Positions 1 through 8,586 are shown, numbered from the stretch's first letter. The stretch is 64,000 bases of DNA from Paenibacillus sp. yr247 (GCF_900103825.1 NZ_FNIF01000001.1:310001-374000), one strand, 5' to 3'. Translations and numbers: made by a program. The notes: a model not told the origin generated them from the sequence alone.

Positions 1-1452
1 AGTGGCAGAACAATTCTGGGATGTTGGAATGGTTCCAAACTTACAATAGAGGAAATTCATCGCTTCTCGAATGACCCTGTTGAGCTGGGCGGCAGACTGT
101 ACTGGGATTTCCTGCGACTTTTCCATGAGTTGAAAAAAGGGATCCATGCCTTTAAGCAGCATGCTTCGGGCAGCCAGGCATCCATTGCTGTAGATACGTG
201 GGGGGTGGATTACGGCTTCGTTGACGGCAAAGGTAAGCTACTTGGCAACCCGTACCATTATAGGGAAGCACGCAATGCAAGAGCGATGGACGAATTGTTA
301 CAGCACACTTCGGAGCGAGAATTATACAGCCGTTCGGGTATACAGCCCTTATCTTTTAATACGATTTTTCAGCTTTATGCTGAGAGCAAAGAACAAGGTT
401 TAACACTTGCTGATGATGTTCGCCTTTTACTCATGCCAGACTTATTTCGGTTCTATTTATCAGGGATTCGTTCCACCGAGTACACGATTGCCAGTACAAC
501 AGGGCTGCTTGATCCAAGGGCGAGAGACTGGGACAGGAACCTTTTACAGCAGCTTGGTATGCCCTCCAGTCTGTTTACAGATCTTGTGATGCCAGGAACT
601 ATACAAGGGACTCTGCGCAAAGAAATCGCGGAGGAATTGCAGGTCGGAGCCATGCCAATCGTGACTGCGGCTTCACATGACACGGCTTCAGCTGTCGTTT
701 CTATTCCTTCTCTTGAAGGAGATTATACGTTCATCTCCTGTGGCACTTGGTCATTAATGGGCGTTGAAATCGATCAACCAATCATAACGGAAGACAGTCG
801 ACGCTTTGGATTCACGAATGAGGGCGGCGTTGAACAGAAGATTCGTATGCTGAAGAACATCATGGGGCTTTGGCTTCTTCAAGAGTGCAAACGGCAATGG
901 GAGCTTGAAGGGGATTCAATAAGCTTTGCTCACATGCAAGAGATGGCGAAGCTGGAGCCAGGGCTGCAAAGCTATGTGGATGCGCAGGACCCTGTCTTTC
1001 TTGCACCGGGAAATATGCCGGAAAGAATTCGCCTTTATTGTGCACAAACATCTCAATCCGTGCCACAAACGAAAGCGGAGCTTATCCGCTGCGTAGTGGA
1101 TAGTCTTGCTATGAAATTCAAACAAACGCTGGATGAAATCGAGCAGCTGCTCTCCAGAAAACTTTCAACTATTCATATGGTAGGCGGAGGGATTCAGAAT
1201 CAGCTGATTTGCCAGTTGACGGCGAACGCCACGGGACGCCCGGTTATCGCGGGACCTGTGGAGGCAACGGCGATCGGCAATATTATGATGCAGATCAAAG
1301 CGCATGGCGAAGTCCAATCGCTGGAGGAAATCCGCCAAGTCGTCAGAGACTCCTTTCCGCCTGAGCGGTATGAGTCTCAGGATGAGGCTCATTGGCAGCA
1401 AGCCTACCAAGCCTATTTGCAAGTCATAGCAAAGAAATCAGTAAGGAGCTGA
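1..1452 (+). CDS. rhaB: Rhamnulokinase, 5'-truncated by the window edge
   Basis: The reading frame is open from base 1, so the true start lies outside the window; 483 residues are visible. It is an FGGY-family sugar kinase that phosphorylates L-rhamnulose to L-rhamnulose 1-phosphate in the cytoplasm. Visible marks are LGGRLYWD near the start, the VDTWGVDYG segment, SHDTASAV, the CGTWSLMG segment and the C-terminal MVGGGIQN nucleotide-binding loop, all typical of RhaB. An ATG at 130 is internal and not the start. The class II aldolase follows after 7 bases, so the two form a catabolic operon; rhamnose isomerase is not in the window and may lie upstream. The family call is firm. Confidence 0.93.
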   Translation, partial: SGRTILGCWNGSKLTIEEIHRFSNDPVELGGRLYWDFLRLFHELKKGIHAFKQHASGSQASIAVDTWGVDYGFVDGKGKLLGNPYHYREARNARAMDELLQHTSERELYSRSGIQPLSFNTIFQLYAESKEQGLTLADDVRLLLMPDLFRFYLSGIRSTEYTIASTTGLLDPRARDWDRNLLQQLGMPSSLFTDLVMPGTIQGTLRKEIAEELQVGAMPIVTAASHDTASAVVSIPSLEGDYTFISCGTWSLMGVEIDQPIITEDSRRFGFTNEGGVEQKIRMLKNIMGLWLLQECKRQWELEGDSISFAHMQEMAKLEPGLQSYVDAQDPVFLAPGNMPERIRLYCAQTSQSVPQTKAELIRCVVDSLAMKFKQTLDEIEQLLSRKLSTIHMVGGGIQNQLICQLTANATGRPVIAGPVEATAIGNIMMQIKAHGEVQSLEEIRQVVRDSFPPERYESQDEAHWQQAYQAYLQVIAKKSVRS

Positions 1453-1459
1453 AGGCGTT

Positions 1460-2119
1460 ATGTCTGAGCAACAAGCAAGAGAAGAATTGACCAAATATGC
1501 CCGTAAAAGTGTGGCCAAAGGCCTCGTCGTTGGGCCTGGAGGAAATATTAGCGCAAGATGGGAAGATACGATGTACCTTTCCCCGAGCGGTTTTGCATTA
1601 GAAGATATAGAGCCGGAGCAATGGGTGCCGGTAGATATTCCAACGGGCAACATTCTGGATACAACCTTCCGTCCTTCATCTGAAGTGCTTATGCATTTAT
1701 TCTGCTATCGCGTTAATCCAATTATGAAAGCCATCGTACATACGCATCCGGCCTACTGTATTGCATTAACACTCGTTGATGACGAGCTTCCGATGTTGTT
1801 TCCGGACCAAGCGGCTCTAGTCGGTGACGTTGCTTTTGTTCCGTATGTCGTTCCGACAACGGATAAACTAGCCAACCTCGTAGCGGAGAAGGCCGACCGT
1901 TATAGCTCAATTCTGCTAAAAAATCATGGTCTTGTCACGACGGGTAAAAATTTACGGGAAGCCTACTACCGAACGGAAGTTATGGAAGAAAGCGCGAAGA
2001 TCTACCTCATTGCGAAGTCTGTTGGTCAACCAAAAAGGCTGACTGAGGAAGAGTACAAAGAGATTCAAGGCTTGGAAAGCGAAGCTTACCGCGTGAATTT
2101 ATTACAGCAAATGAAATAA
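1460..2119 (+). CDS. rhaD: Class II aldolase, probable rhamnulose-1-phosphate aldolase
   Basis: This 219-residue protein belongs to the class II aldolase/adducin family, zinc enzymes that cleave sugar phosphates to dihydroxyacetone phosphate plus an aldehyde. The metal-site signature is clear: HTHP near residue 94, a further histidine in LKNHGLVTTG near residue 153, and the SSEVLMHL acidic segment near residue 73. The start is the ATG at 1460, 7 bases after rhaB. Coupling to rhaB makes rhamnulose-1-phosphate the likely substrate, but the length and sequence also resemble L-fuculose-phosphate and related aldolases, so the specificity is inferred from context. A terminator follows. Confidence 0.82.
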   Translation: MSEQQAREELTKYARKSVAKGLVVGPGGNISARWEDTMYLSPSGFALEDIEPEQWVPVDIPTGNILDTTFRPSSEVLMHLFCYRVNPIMKAIVHTHPAYCIALTLVDDELPMLFPDQAALVGDVAFVPYVVPTTDKLANLVAEKADRYSSILLKNHGLVTTGKNLREAYYRTEVMEESAKIYLIAKSVGQPKRLTEEEYKEIQGLESEAYRVNLLQQMK

Positions 2120-2137
2120 TGGACTTCTTAGATACTC

Positions 2138-2174
2138 CCGTTCTCATCGAAATGATGGGGGCGGTTTTTTATTA
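2138..2174 (+). terminator. Rho-independent terminator after rhaBD
   Basis: CCGTTCTCATC (2138-2148) pairs with GATGGGGGCGG (2154-2164), several pairs being G-U, around a 5-base loop. A TTTTTTATTATTTT run follows. It ends the rhamnose operon. Confidence 0.75.
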
Positions 2175-2248
2175 TTTTACCGAACAAAGGACACGATTAT
2201 CGTAATAACACACATGTTAATGCCAATTGTTGTACACGAGGTGGCCGC

Positions 2249-2771
2249 ATGGCTAATATTTTAGTTGTAGATGAAGAGCCGATGATCTATTGAGTTGATT
2301 GAAAATATATTCATGGAAGATCCCTCTATTCCGATCACGCGGAGGCTTACGTTCGATTGCAGCTTTTACGCTATGAATGTGCGTTTAAGGTGCATTGGAA
2401 TGACGAAGAGGGAACGAAACGTTTCCTAATGCCTAAGGTCGTTCTACTGCCGATTATTGAGAATGCGATTCTGTATGGCATTAAGAACATGAGCCATGAT
2501 GGGGAATTATGGATTTCAGTAAAGCGTGCTGATGATAAAATCATCAGCAATGTGGAAAAAAATGGATATCAGCAGGCTGATAAAGAGATGCTTAACGCGA
2601 TCCTGCACGGTAAGGAGAATAATCGAGGCTTTGGCATTATTTAATGTTCAGAAGCGGATCCAGCTGCGTTTTGGCGAAAGTTATGGTTTACATTACAGTC
2701 TCAGAGAAGATCAAGGTGTTCAAGCTTGGATCGAGCTCCCAGCTATACTTGACGAGACCGAATTGAAATAG
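2249..2771 (+). pseudogene. Remnant of a YesN/YesM-type two-component system
   Basis: The ATG at 2249 encodes MANILVVDEEPMIY and then a stop, which is the first strand and acidic pocket of a response regulator receiver domain. From about 2327 the frame reads as the C-terminal part of a membrane histidine kinase: a YVRLQLLRYE segment, then LMPKVVLLPIIENAILYGI (the N box). It stops at 2644; a one-base shift restores NVQKRIQLRFGESYGL and runs to 2771. So a large deletion appears to have joined the regulator head to the kinase tail, and a frameshift broke the rest. In related organisms such pairs control sugar transporters. No intact partner is seen nearby. Confidence 0.75.
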
Positions 2772-3070
2772 CCCAATTATCAAGGCCGCTGCCATTTCTT
2801 GAGGTGAGCTAACGGCGTATGCCGGATACTGCATATCTTGAGCGGTCAACTGAAGATTAGCCTATTCTAGACTGTATTAGAGGAGCGACAATCCGCTAAT
2901 ATGTAAATTATAGGCTAATAATTACATTAGCGGAACATGAATAAGTTAATCGACGAATGAGGACGAGCCGAGGCGGTTATTGCGAAATAGAGGATCAACA
3001 TTCCTCCTTTACTCGATTTGGGTGTTTTCCGCCCAAATAGCGGATTCATGTTCCTTCTATAGTCTCCCAT
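2772..3070. other. Non-coding stretch with imperfect inverted repeats
   Basis: No gene is recognised. CCGCTAATATGTAAATTAT (2893-2911) and ATAATTACATTAGCGG (ending at 2933) form an imperfect palindrome. GGAACATGAAT at 2932-2942 recurs inverted as ATTCATGTTCC at 3044-3054, about 100 bases away. This looks like a decayed non-autonomous intergenic element, but no transposase or target-site duplication was identified. Confidence 0.4.
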
Positions 3071-3127
3071 GTCACACAGCAAAGAACCTAGCGGTGATCT
3101 GATCCGCTAGGTTCTTTGCTGTGTGAC
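3071..3127. terminator. Long perfect palindrome, probable terminator of the minus-strand gene
   Basis: Two 24-base arms (3071-3094 and 3104-3127) match perfectly around a 9-base loop; the arm begins GTCACACAGCAAAG and ends CTAGCGG. It lies just beyond the 3' end of the small minus-strand gene at 3139-3333. There is no strong T-run on either side, so it may act as an RNA-stabilising hairpin as well as, or instead of, a terminator. Confidence 0.55.
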
Positions 3128-3138
3128 GTAGTGAACTA

Positions 3139-3333
3139 TTAATTTTGCGGCATACCGGACTCCGCGTCAGCTCTCGGTTTGTTATCTGTGATTTCCACAT
3201 AATTATCAACCGTATCTAGGACTTGGCTAAGCTGCCATCGGCTAAAAATAATACGATCTGAATAAATAGCATTATATGTACTTTCTTGTTTACTAATTTT
3301 AAACCCTCGGTAATTCTCATAAATGGTTCTCAT
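3139..3333 (-). CDS. Small hypothetical protein, 64 aa
   Basis: This minus-strand frame starts at ATG 3333 behind GGGAGAG, a good ribosome site. The 64-residue product begins MRTIYENYRGFKISK, with aromatic and charged residues mixed and no signal peptide or membrane segment. I do not recognise the family. The perfect 24-bp palindrome just downstream and the ribosome site argue that it is real. It stands alone between non-coding stretches, so its role cannot be guessed. Confidence 0.5.
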   Translation of the reverse strand: MRTIYENYRGFKISKQESTYNAIYSDRIIFSRWQLSQVLDTVDNYVEITDNKPRADAESGMPQN

Positions 3334-3637
3334 TATGATCTCTCCCTCGCTTTGATGTATATCTTAAATTATCATCATTCGAGCATTTTTGGTAGAGGTG
3401 TAAATTGATAGAAATTGTCTAATCCTGACTTTTTGAATTTAAATATGATTAATTGCTATGAAAATAGGATTCTATCACCGCAATTGTTCAAAAAATTAGC
3501 GATTTCAGAGAGCGTATTGGCGTTTTGCTCCAAGAGCAGCTTTGCTCCATTCATTTTCAGATTCTGAATATAGTTGCATCGGCTTAACGCCTTAAGTTAT
3601 ACCAAACTGTTTTGAATGGATTCTTTCTAATAACCAG
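3334..3637. other. Non-coding AT-rich stretch
   Basis: No convincing gene or RNA is seen in these 300 bases. The region is AT-rich and probably carries the promoter of the small minus-strand gene and that of the downstream oxidoreductase. Confidence 0.4.
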
Positions 3638-3726
3638 CAAGTTTTCTTGCGAAACTCTAAGGAGGAACAGATATGAAAATCGAGCGGATTTTTGTTATTC
3701 TGTGCTTATTTATGTTACAGTTATAA
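3638..3726 (+). promoter_or_regulatory. Hairpin/ribosome-site leader element with a 17-codon ORF
   Basis: GCAAG-TTTT-CTTGC (3637-3651) is a perfect hairpin, followed by CGAAACTCTAAGGAGG. The same arrangement precedes the moxR gene at 23.9 kb, with base changes on both sides of the stem. Here the ribosome site leads into an ATG at 3673 that encodes a 17-residue hydrophobic peptide (IFVILCLFMLQL at its end), stopping at 3726. The oxidoreductase start lies 14 bases on with its own ribosome site. The short ORF may be a leader peptide or the stump of a lost gene. Confidence 0.5.
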
Positions 3727-3740
3727 AGAGGTGATGAAAG

Positions 3741-4748
3741 ATGTTAAAATTGGGGATTTTGGACCAATCACAAATAGGAGAAGGGCGTACAGCTGCTCAA
3801 ACGCTGGTTGAAACGACCGAACTGGCGCAAGAAGCGGATAAACTTGGGTATACGCGTTATTGGGTGTCGGAACATCATGCTTCACAGGCGCTTGCTCACT
3901 CAAGCCCAGAGGTACTTATCGCTCATTTAGCTGCAAAAACGAATCGGATTCGCTTAGGGTCAGGCGGCATCATGATGCCGCATTACAGCGCATATAAAGT
4001 AGCAGAAAACTTCCGTTTATTGGAGGCGCTGCATCCGGGACGGATTGACGTAGGCCTTGGTCGCGCGCCCGGTGGCATGCCGATCTCAACGCGCGCCCTG
4101 CAAGAAGGGAAATATACGAGTGTAGATCAATATCCGCAGCAGGTAGCAGACCTGACAGGATATTTATACGATTCGCTGCCGGCCAACCATCGCTTCGCTG
4201 AGCTGCACGCGTCTCCAATCATTCCGACAGCACCGGAAATTTGGTTGCTCGGTTCTTCCTACGACAGTGCCAGTATTGCTGCTAAACAAGGCGCTGCCTT
4301 TGGTTTTGCACAATTTTTTGGCAATGCCGATTGTGAACAAGCGCTGCAGATTTATCGAGAGGAATTCAAACCGTCTATTTTGAATGAAGAGCCACACTCC
4401 CTCGCTGCGGTCTTAGTCGTTTGTGCGGATACGGAAGAAGAGGCGAATCGATTGGCGACAAGTACGGATTTATTCTTCCTCTCGCTTGGCCGCGGCGCGC
4501 TGCTGCCCTCATTCCCATCCGTGGAAACGGCAATTAGCTATCCGTATACGGAAGCTGATTTAGCCCTTATCCGGGGTCGCCAACACAAGCGTATTGTTGG
4601 CACACCACAGCAGGTAAAAGCAGAGATTCTGAAGCTGAACGAGGCTTATAAAGCGGATGAGATTATGGTTGTGTCTCCAATTCATGATGTGCGCGCACGG
4701 ATCCAGTCCTATAGGCTATTAGCCAAGGAGTTCGGGCTGCAGGGATAA
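3741..4748 (+). CDS. LLM-class flavin-dependent oxidoreductase (luciferase-like)
   Basis: The 335-residue product has the bacterial luciferase TIM-barrel fold, seen in the N-terminal LGILDQSQIGEG, the YWVSEHH motif near residue 41, the RIRLGSGGIMMPHYS segment and DVGLGRAPGG. Members reduce or oxygenate substrates with reduced flavin supplied by a reductase. The length and the MLKLGILDQS start match the YhbW/YwcH-type subgroup annotated as MsnO8-family monooxygenases. AAAGAGGTGATGAAAG provides the ribosome site. It is a single-gene unit with a terminator downstream. The substrate cannot be inferred. Confidence 0.87.
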   Translation: MLKLGILDQSQIGEGRTAAQTLVETTELAQEADKLGYTRYWVSEHHASQALAHSSPEVLIAHLAAKTNRIRLGSGGIMMPHYSAYKVAENFRLLEALHPGRIDVGLGRAPGGMPISTRALQEGKYTSVDQYPQQVADLTGYLYDSLPANHRFAELHASPIIPTAPEIWLLGSSYDSASIAAKQGAAFGFAQFFGNADCEQALQIYREEFKPSILNEEPHSLAAVLVVCADTEEEANRLATSTDLFFLSLGRGALLPSFPSVETAISYPYTEADLALIRGRQHKRIVGTPQQVKAEILKLNEAYKADEIMVVSPIHDVRARIQSYRLLAKEFGLQG

Positions 4749-4800
4749 ATTTTCTGTCTAACGTAAGACGACAGGAATTACTTTCAATCATATAAATATG

Positions 4801-4834
4801 AAGCAGCGTACGATTAACGGTGGCTGCTTTTTTT
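4801..4834 (+). terminator. Rho-independent terminator
   Basis: AAGCAGC (4801-4807) pairs with GCTGCTT (4823-4829) and runs into a T-tract. It ends the luciferase-like gene. Confidence 0.7.
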
Positions 4835-4992
4835 ACTATAGGTATGGAGTGTCTTGTTGGAACGATGAAAAATAGTTACATAAACTCTACTTTTCAGTTC
4901 GACAGCTAGCTAGTGATTATTGTTTATTTAAAGCATGAATTTGCGTTTTTTTCCTCGTGCCTTTACACTTAAAACAAAAATGGAGTGGTGAA

Positions 4993-5214
4993 ATGAGTAA
5001 AGGCAGAGTTTGGAACAAGGGTAAGCGCAACGGTGGTGGCGGACCAGCGGCCGGAACAGGTTATAAGGAAAAGCTAGAGGCCTCTATGCAAGCAAAGGGT
5101 AAAACCGTCGAAATTATTGATCAAAAAAATCCGATTAATCAGGTTCAACGAATGAATCGTGAGAATTGGGTTGAGAGGCCCGTTCGAGTTAACCGCGAAC
5201 AACCTAAAAAATAA
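4993..5214 (+). CDS. Small basic hypothetical protein, 73 aa
   Basis: The start is set at ATG 4993 because GGAGTGG sits just before it; an upstream in-frame ATG at 4957 has no ribosome site. The product is rich in lysine, arginine, asparagine and glycine, beginning MSKGRVWNKGKRNGGGG, with no membrane segment. It looks like a small basic, possibly nucleic-acid-associated or spore protein, but I do not recognise a named family. It has its own terminator. Confidence 0.6.
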   Translation: MSKGRVWNKGKRNGGGGPAAGTGYKEKLEASMQAKGKTVEIIDQKNPINQVQRMNRENWVERPVRVNREQPKK

Positions 5215-5217
5215 TCC

Positions 5218-5262
5218 AAAAGCCTATTCAGTCTCTTTATGAGTGCTGGATAGGCTTTTTAT
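5218..5262 (+). terminator. Rho-independent terminator
   Basis: AAAGCCTATTCAG (5218-5230) pairs with CTGGATAGGCTTT (5246-5258) and is followed by T residues. It lies between the small basic gene and the convergent kdu operon. Confidence 0.75.
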
Positions 5263-5325
5263 TAATTAAGCGGGTTAGTTTATGGACGCGATTCTCAGAT
5301 AACGGAGAGAACGGGCTTCTGATTT

Positions 5326-6156
5326 TTAACCCAAAAGGCTTCTTACGTATTGAACGGTTTCGTCAATCGTATCATCCGCAAGCTGTTCTAAAGAAATGTC
5401 GATCCCCGGTTTAACCCGATGCAGCTTCTCCAAAAACAATTTCGTTTGGAAAATGCCTTTGCCTGATCGCACCGCTTCCAGCTTGTCGTTCTGAACGACA
5501 ACATCCTTAAGATGGGCAAGAACGATGCGATCACCGAAAGCAGCAAATGCTTGATCCAGGAAGGCTTCTTGTGACACAACAGCTGTGGGAGGCAGCAGAT
5601 TCACTGGATCAAATACAACACCCAGATTGCTGGATGGAATCTCTTCCAAAATCCGAACCATTTTCTCACTAGTAGATAATGTATGAGTGAAAACGGGTTC
5701 GAGTCCAATGAAAACACCCCAGCGTTCCGCTTCTTCTGCTAATTCCTCAACCGTTTGTTTGAGTATCGCCCAACCAATAGTTTCATATCGCTCAGAATCC
5801 TGCGCCAGGTAAGTCGTTAAGTCAGCTGTCTCCGTTGCCACGATGGAAGTGCCGAAGTCTCGGGCGAAGCGCAGATGCTCTTTAAACCGATTGATTTCAT
5901 GACGCCGTTGCTGCGGATTAGGATGGATCGGGTTGATATAGCAGCCAAGCACGCCAATTCGGATGCCAGTACGATGAAATTGCTCGCCAATGTGGTTGGC
6001 CAGAGCTGGACTCAGCCTACCGAGACTCGTGTCAATATCACTAATCGCTTTGCTGAGAGCCAGTTGAACGAACTCAATGCCTCGCGCGCTGAGCTTCTCT
6101 GTTAATTGCTTCAATGGAAGATGTCCAACGGCATGGGCTAACGTACCAATCCCCAT
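5326..6156 (-). CDS. Sugar phosphate isomerase/epimerase (xylose-isomerase-like TIM barrel)
   Basis: Last gene of the minus-strand kdu operon, 276 residues. It has the AP-endonuclease-2/xylose-isomerase-like barrel seen in many sugar epimerases: GLEPVFTHT with a metal-binding Glu, GVVFDPVNLL, and LAHLKDVV with its conserved His, then SLEQL near the end where the last metal-ligand Glu is expected. The start at 6156 directly abuts the kduD stop at 6157, so translation is coupled. In this context it probably isomerises or epimerises an intermediate of hexuronate or pectin-derived sugar breakdown, but the substrate is inferred only from position. Confidence 0.78.
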   Translation of the reverse strand: MGIGTLAHAVGHLPLKQLTEKLSARGIEFVQLALSKAISDIDTSLGRLSPALANHIGEQFHRTGIRIGVLGCYINPIHPNPQQRRHEINRFKEHLRFARDFGTSIVATETADLTTYLAQDSERYETIGWAILKQTVEELAEEAERWGVFIGLEPVFTHTLSTSEKMVRILEEIPSSNLGVVFDPVNLLPPTAVVSQEAFLDQAFAAFGDRIVLAHLKDVVVQNDKLEAVRSGKGIFQTKLFLEKLHRVKPGIDISLEQLADDTIDETVQYVRSLLG

Positions 6157-6909
6157 CTATCTAGCCATCCATCCGCCGTCCACGCACAATACGTGTCCGT
6201 TCATATAATCCGACGCATTCGATGACAAGAACACAACAGGACCTTTCAAATCATCTGGTGAGCCCCAACGGCCTGCCGGAATACGATCTGTAATGGATTG
6301 TGTGCGTTTCTCATCTTTCAGAATTGGAGCTGTGTTATTGGTAGTCATGTAACCAGGAGCGATTGCGTTGATCTGGATACCTTTACCAGCCCATTCGTTT
6401 GCTAATGCTTTTGTAACACCAGCGATAGCATGCTTACTTGCTGTGTAGCCAGGAACATTAATGCCTCCTTGGTAGGTTAGCATGGAAGCGATGTTCACGA
6501 TTTTGCCGCTTCCGCGCTCAATCATGTGACGGCCAATTAGCTGGCACAAGAAGAAAGCAGAGTTCAAGTTCAGGTCGATCACATCGTGCCAATCTTGACG
6601 TGCATGGTCAACAGCGGGTGTACGACGGATGATTCCGGCATTATTCACGAGAATATCGATGCTGCCGTAGATGCCGATGGCTTTGTTCACAACATCCTCA
6701 AGAATGTCTTCGTTGCTAAGATCAGCTGCGATTAGCTCGGCTTTGCCGTCCAACGCTCGGATTGCTTCGACCGTTTGTACGCTTTCAGAAGAGGAAACAG
6801 CAATAATGTTAGCGCCTGCTTCAGCAAGGCCGATAGCCATTGCTTGACCAAGACCACCGGAAGCGCCGGTTACGAAGGCCGTTTTTCCTGCTAAATTAAA
6901 TAGTGTCAT
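6157..6909 (-). CDS. kduD: 2-deoxy-D-gluconate 3-dehydrogenase / DKII reductase, SDR family
   Basis: The 250-residue product is a classical short-chain dehydrogenase. The Rossmann motif TGASGGLG is near residue 15, NNAGI near 89, the active-site serine in VNIASML near 138, and the YTASKHA catalytic Tyr-Lys pair near 155. KduD converts 2,5-diketo-3-deoxygluconate to 2-keto-3-deoxygluconate, the step after KduI in unsaturated galacturonate breakdown. Its operon with kduI two genes upstream makes the assignment strong. The GGAG ribosome site lies in the spacer after the DeoR gene. Confidence 0.88.
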   Translation of the reverse strand: MTLFNLAGKTAFVTGASGGLGQAMAIGLAEAGANIIAVSSSESVQTVEAIRALDGKAELIAADLSNEDILEDVVNKAIGIYGSIDILVNNAGIIRRTPAVDHARQDWHDVIDLNLNSAFFLCQLIGRHMIERGSGKIVNIASMLTYQGGINVPGYTASKHAIAGVTKALANEWAGKGIQINAIAPGYMTTNNTAPILKDEKRTQSITDRIPAGRWGSPDDLKGPVVFLSSNASDYMNGHVLCVDGGWMAR

Positions 6910-6927
6910 GATGGATACTCCTTTTCA

Positions 6928-7683
6928 CTATTGAGTTACGATCTGGATGCCAGCATCACGGAACTGCTGGGCGGTATCAGTGGGTAGGGCACTGTCCGTT
7001 AGGATCATGGCAACCTCGGACAATGCAGCAAACGTTCGCAGGGCGCACTGGCCAAATTTGTAATGATCGGCAACGGCATAGACCGTAGCGCTGGATCCGA
7101 TCAATGCACGTTTATAATCGGCATGATCACTCGTGTAGATGGTAAAGCCGTGCTGCAAATGAACGCCAGTAGCAGAGATAAACGATTTCTGAATGTTAAG
7201 CTTGTTAACATACTCCACTGCTTCAGGACCTGAGAGCATATTGCGCAGACGGTAGCCACCAGGAACAACCAGCCGGATTTCTTCCTTATGCACGAGCTCG
7301 GAGATAATGTATAAATCGTTCGTTACAACAGTAAGCGGCTGATTATCCAGCCGCCTAGCAATTTCAAGTGTCGTGCTGCCGCCATCAAGGGCAATAATAT
7401 CCCGTGGCTGAATGTGTCGCAGAGCAATCGTCGCAATCTCCGATTTCTGATCGGCATGCTTAATGATCGGCTCCTTCGCTGAAAGAATACCAAGCTGATC
7501 ACTCTGAGCGAGCATCGCACCGCCATGAATGCGGACGAGCAGCCCTTTCTCCTCGAGCTTGGCTAAATCTTCGCGAATCGTTTTGCCCGTAACGTCCAGT
7601 CGTTCGCTAAGTTCGTTAACGGTTACTTCTTTCTGCGCCAGGAGTATTTCCATAATGGTTTCATATCTGCGTAAAGGGTTCAT
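6928..7683 (-). CDS. DeoR-family transcriptional regulator of the kdu operon
   Basis: The 251-residue protein has an N-terminal winged helix (VTVNELSERLDVTGKTIRED, residues about 20-39, then IHGGAML) and a C-terminal DeoR sensor domain with DGGSTTLEIA near residue 100. DeoR sensors bind phosphorylated sugars and release the repressor. It sits between kduI and kduD in the same direction, so it is likely an autoregulated repressor of this operon. A palindrome just after the predicted kduI promoter at 8587-8600 is a candidate operator, which is inference. Confidence 0.85.
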   Translation of the reverse strand: MNPLRRYETIMEILLAQKEVTVNELSERLDVTGKTIREDLAKLEEKGLLVRIHGGAMLAQSDQLGILSAKEPIIKHADQKSEIATIALRHIQPRDIIALDGGSTTLEIARRLDNQPLTVVTNDLYIISELVHKEEIRLVVPGGYRLRNMLSGPEAVEYVNKLNIQKSFISATGVHLQHGFTIYTSDHADYKRALIGSSATVYAVADHYKFGQCALRTFAALSEVAMILTDSALPTDTAQQFRDAGIQIVTQ

Positions 7684-7716
7684 CGGTTGTCATCCGTTTC
7701 TACATAGGGTTACCGA

Positions 7717-8550
7717 TTATTTTAAATCTTTCATGGCAACGGCGTCCATATCTTCGAAAATTTGATTTTCGCCAGCCATGCCCCAGATAAAGGTATAATT
7801 GTTCGTGCCAACACCACTATGAATGGACCAGCTTGGAGAAATAATAGCTTGCTCATTACGCATTACGACGTGACGAGTTTGTTGAGGTTCACCCATCATG
7901 TGGAAAACAACGCTGTCTTCAGGCATGTCAAAGTAGAAGTAAACCTCGGAACGACGATTGTGTGTATGGGAAGGCATTGTGTTCCACATGTTACCCGGCT
8001 TCAGAAGTGTCATACCCATAACAAGTTGACAGCTTTTCACGCCGCCTGTGTGAATGTATTTGTAGATTGTGCGCTCATTGGATGTATTGATGCTGCCTAA
8101 GTGAGTAGGCGTAGCTTCGCTGATGGCGACTTTCACAGTTGGATAGGTTTGGTGAGCAGGTGTTGAGTTGAAATAGAACTTAGCAGGCTCAGAACCGTTG
8201 TCGCTTGCAAACATAATTTCTTTAGCTCCTAAACCGATATAAAGGCCGTCCTTAGGATCCATGGTAAATACGGTACCATCCACCGTGATCGTACCTCTTG
8301 CACCAACGTTAATAATTCCGATTTCGCGGCGCTCTAAGAAAAAATCAGCGGCCATTTCTTTTTTGTCAGCTTGCAGTTGAAGCGTGCCTGTGACTGGAAG
8401 AACACCGCCAATGATAAAACGGTCAACGTGGGAGTAAACCAATTTTATTTCGTTTGGTGAAAACAAAGAGTTAATTTGAAACTCGGCTTGTAGGCGTTCA
8501 GTGTCAAATTGCTTAACTTCATTCGGGTGTGATGCGTAGCGGATATCCAT
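7717..8550 (-). CDS. kduI: 4-deoxy-L-threo-5-hexosulose-uronate ketol-isomerase
   Basis: First gene of the operon, 277 residues, the usual KduI length. It isomerises 5-keto-4-deoxyuronate to 2,5-diketo-3-deoxygluconate in pectin and glycosaminoglycan degradation. Diagnostic segments are the start MDIRYASHPNEVKQFDTERL and the cupin metal site PSHTHNRRSEVYFYFD, with two His and a Glu for zinc. AGGAGAG is the ribosome site. No pectate lyase or transporter is in the window, so the substrate source must lie elsewhere. Confidence 0.94.
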   Translation of the reverse strand: MDIRYASHPNEVKQFDTERLQAEFQINSLFSPNEIKLVYSHVDRFIIGGVLPVTGTLQLQADKKEMAADFFLERREIGIINVGARGTITVDGTVFTMDPKDGLYIGLGAKEIMFASDNGSEPAKFYFNSTPAHQTYPTVKVAISEATPTHLGSINTSNERTIYKYIHTGGVKSCQLVMGMTLLKPGNMWNTMPSHTHNRRSEVYFYFDMPEDSVVFHMMGEPQQTRHVVMRNEQAIISPSWSIHSGVGTNNYTFIWGMAGENQIFEDMDAVAMKDLK

Positions 8551-8586
8551 TGTATAATCTCTCCTTGTAATTGTTTATTTGTGTTG

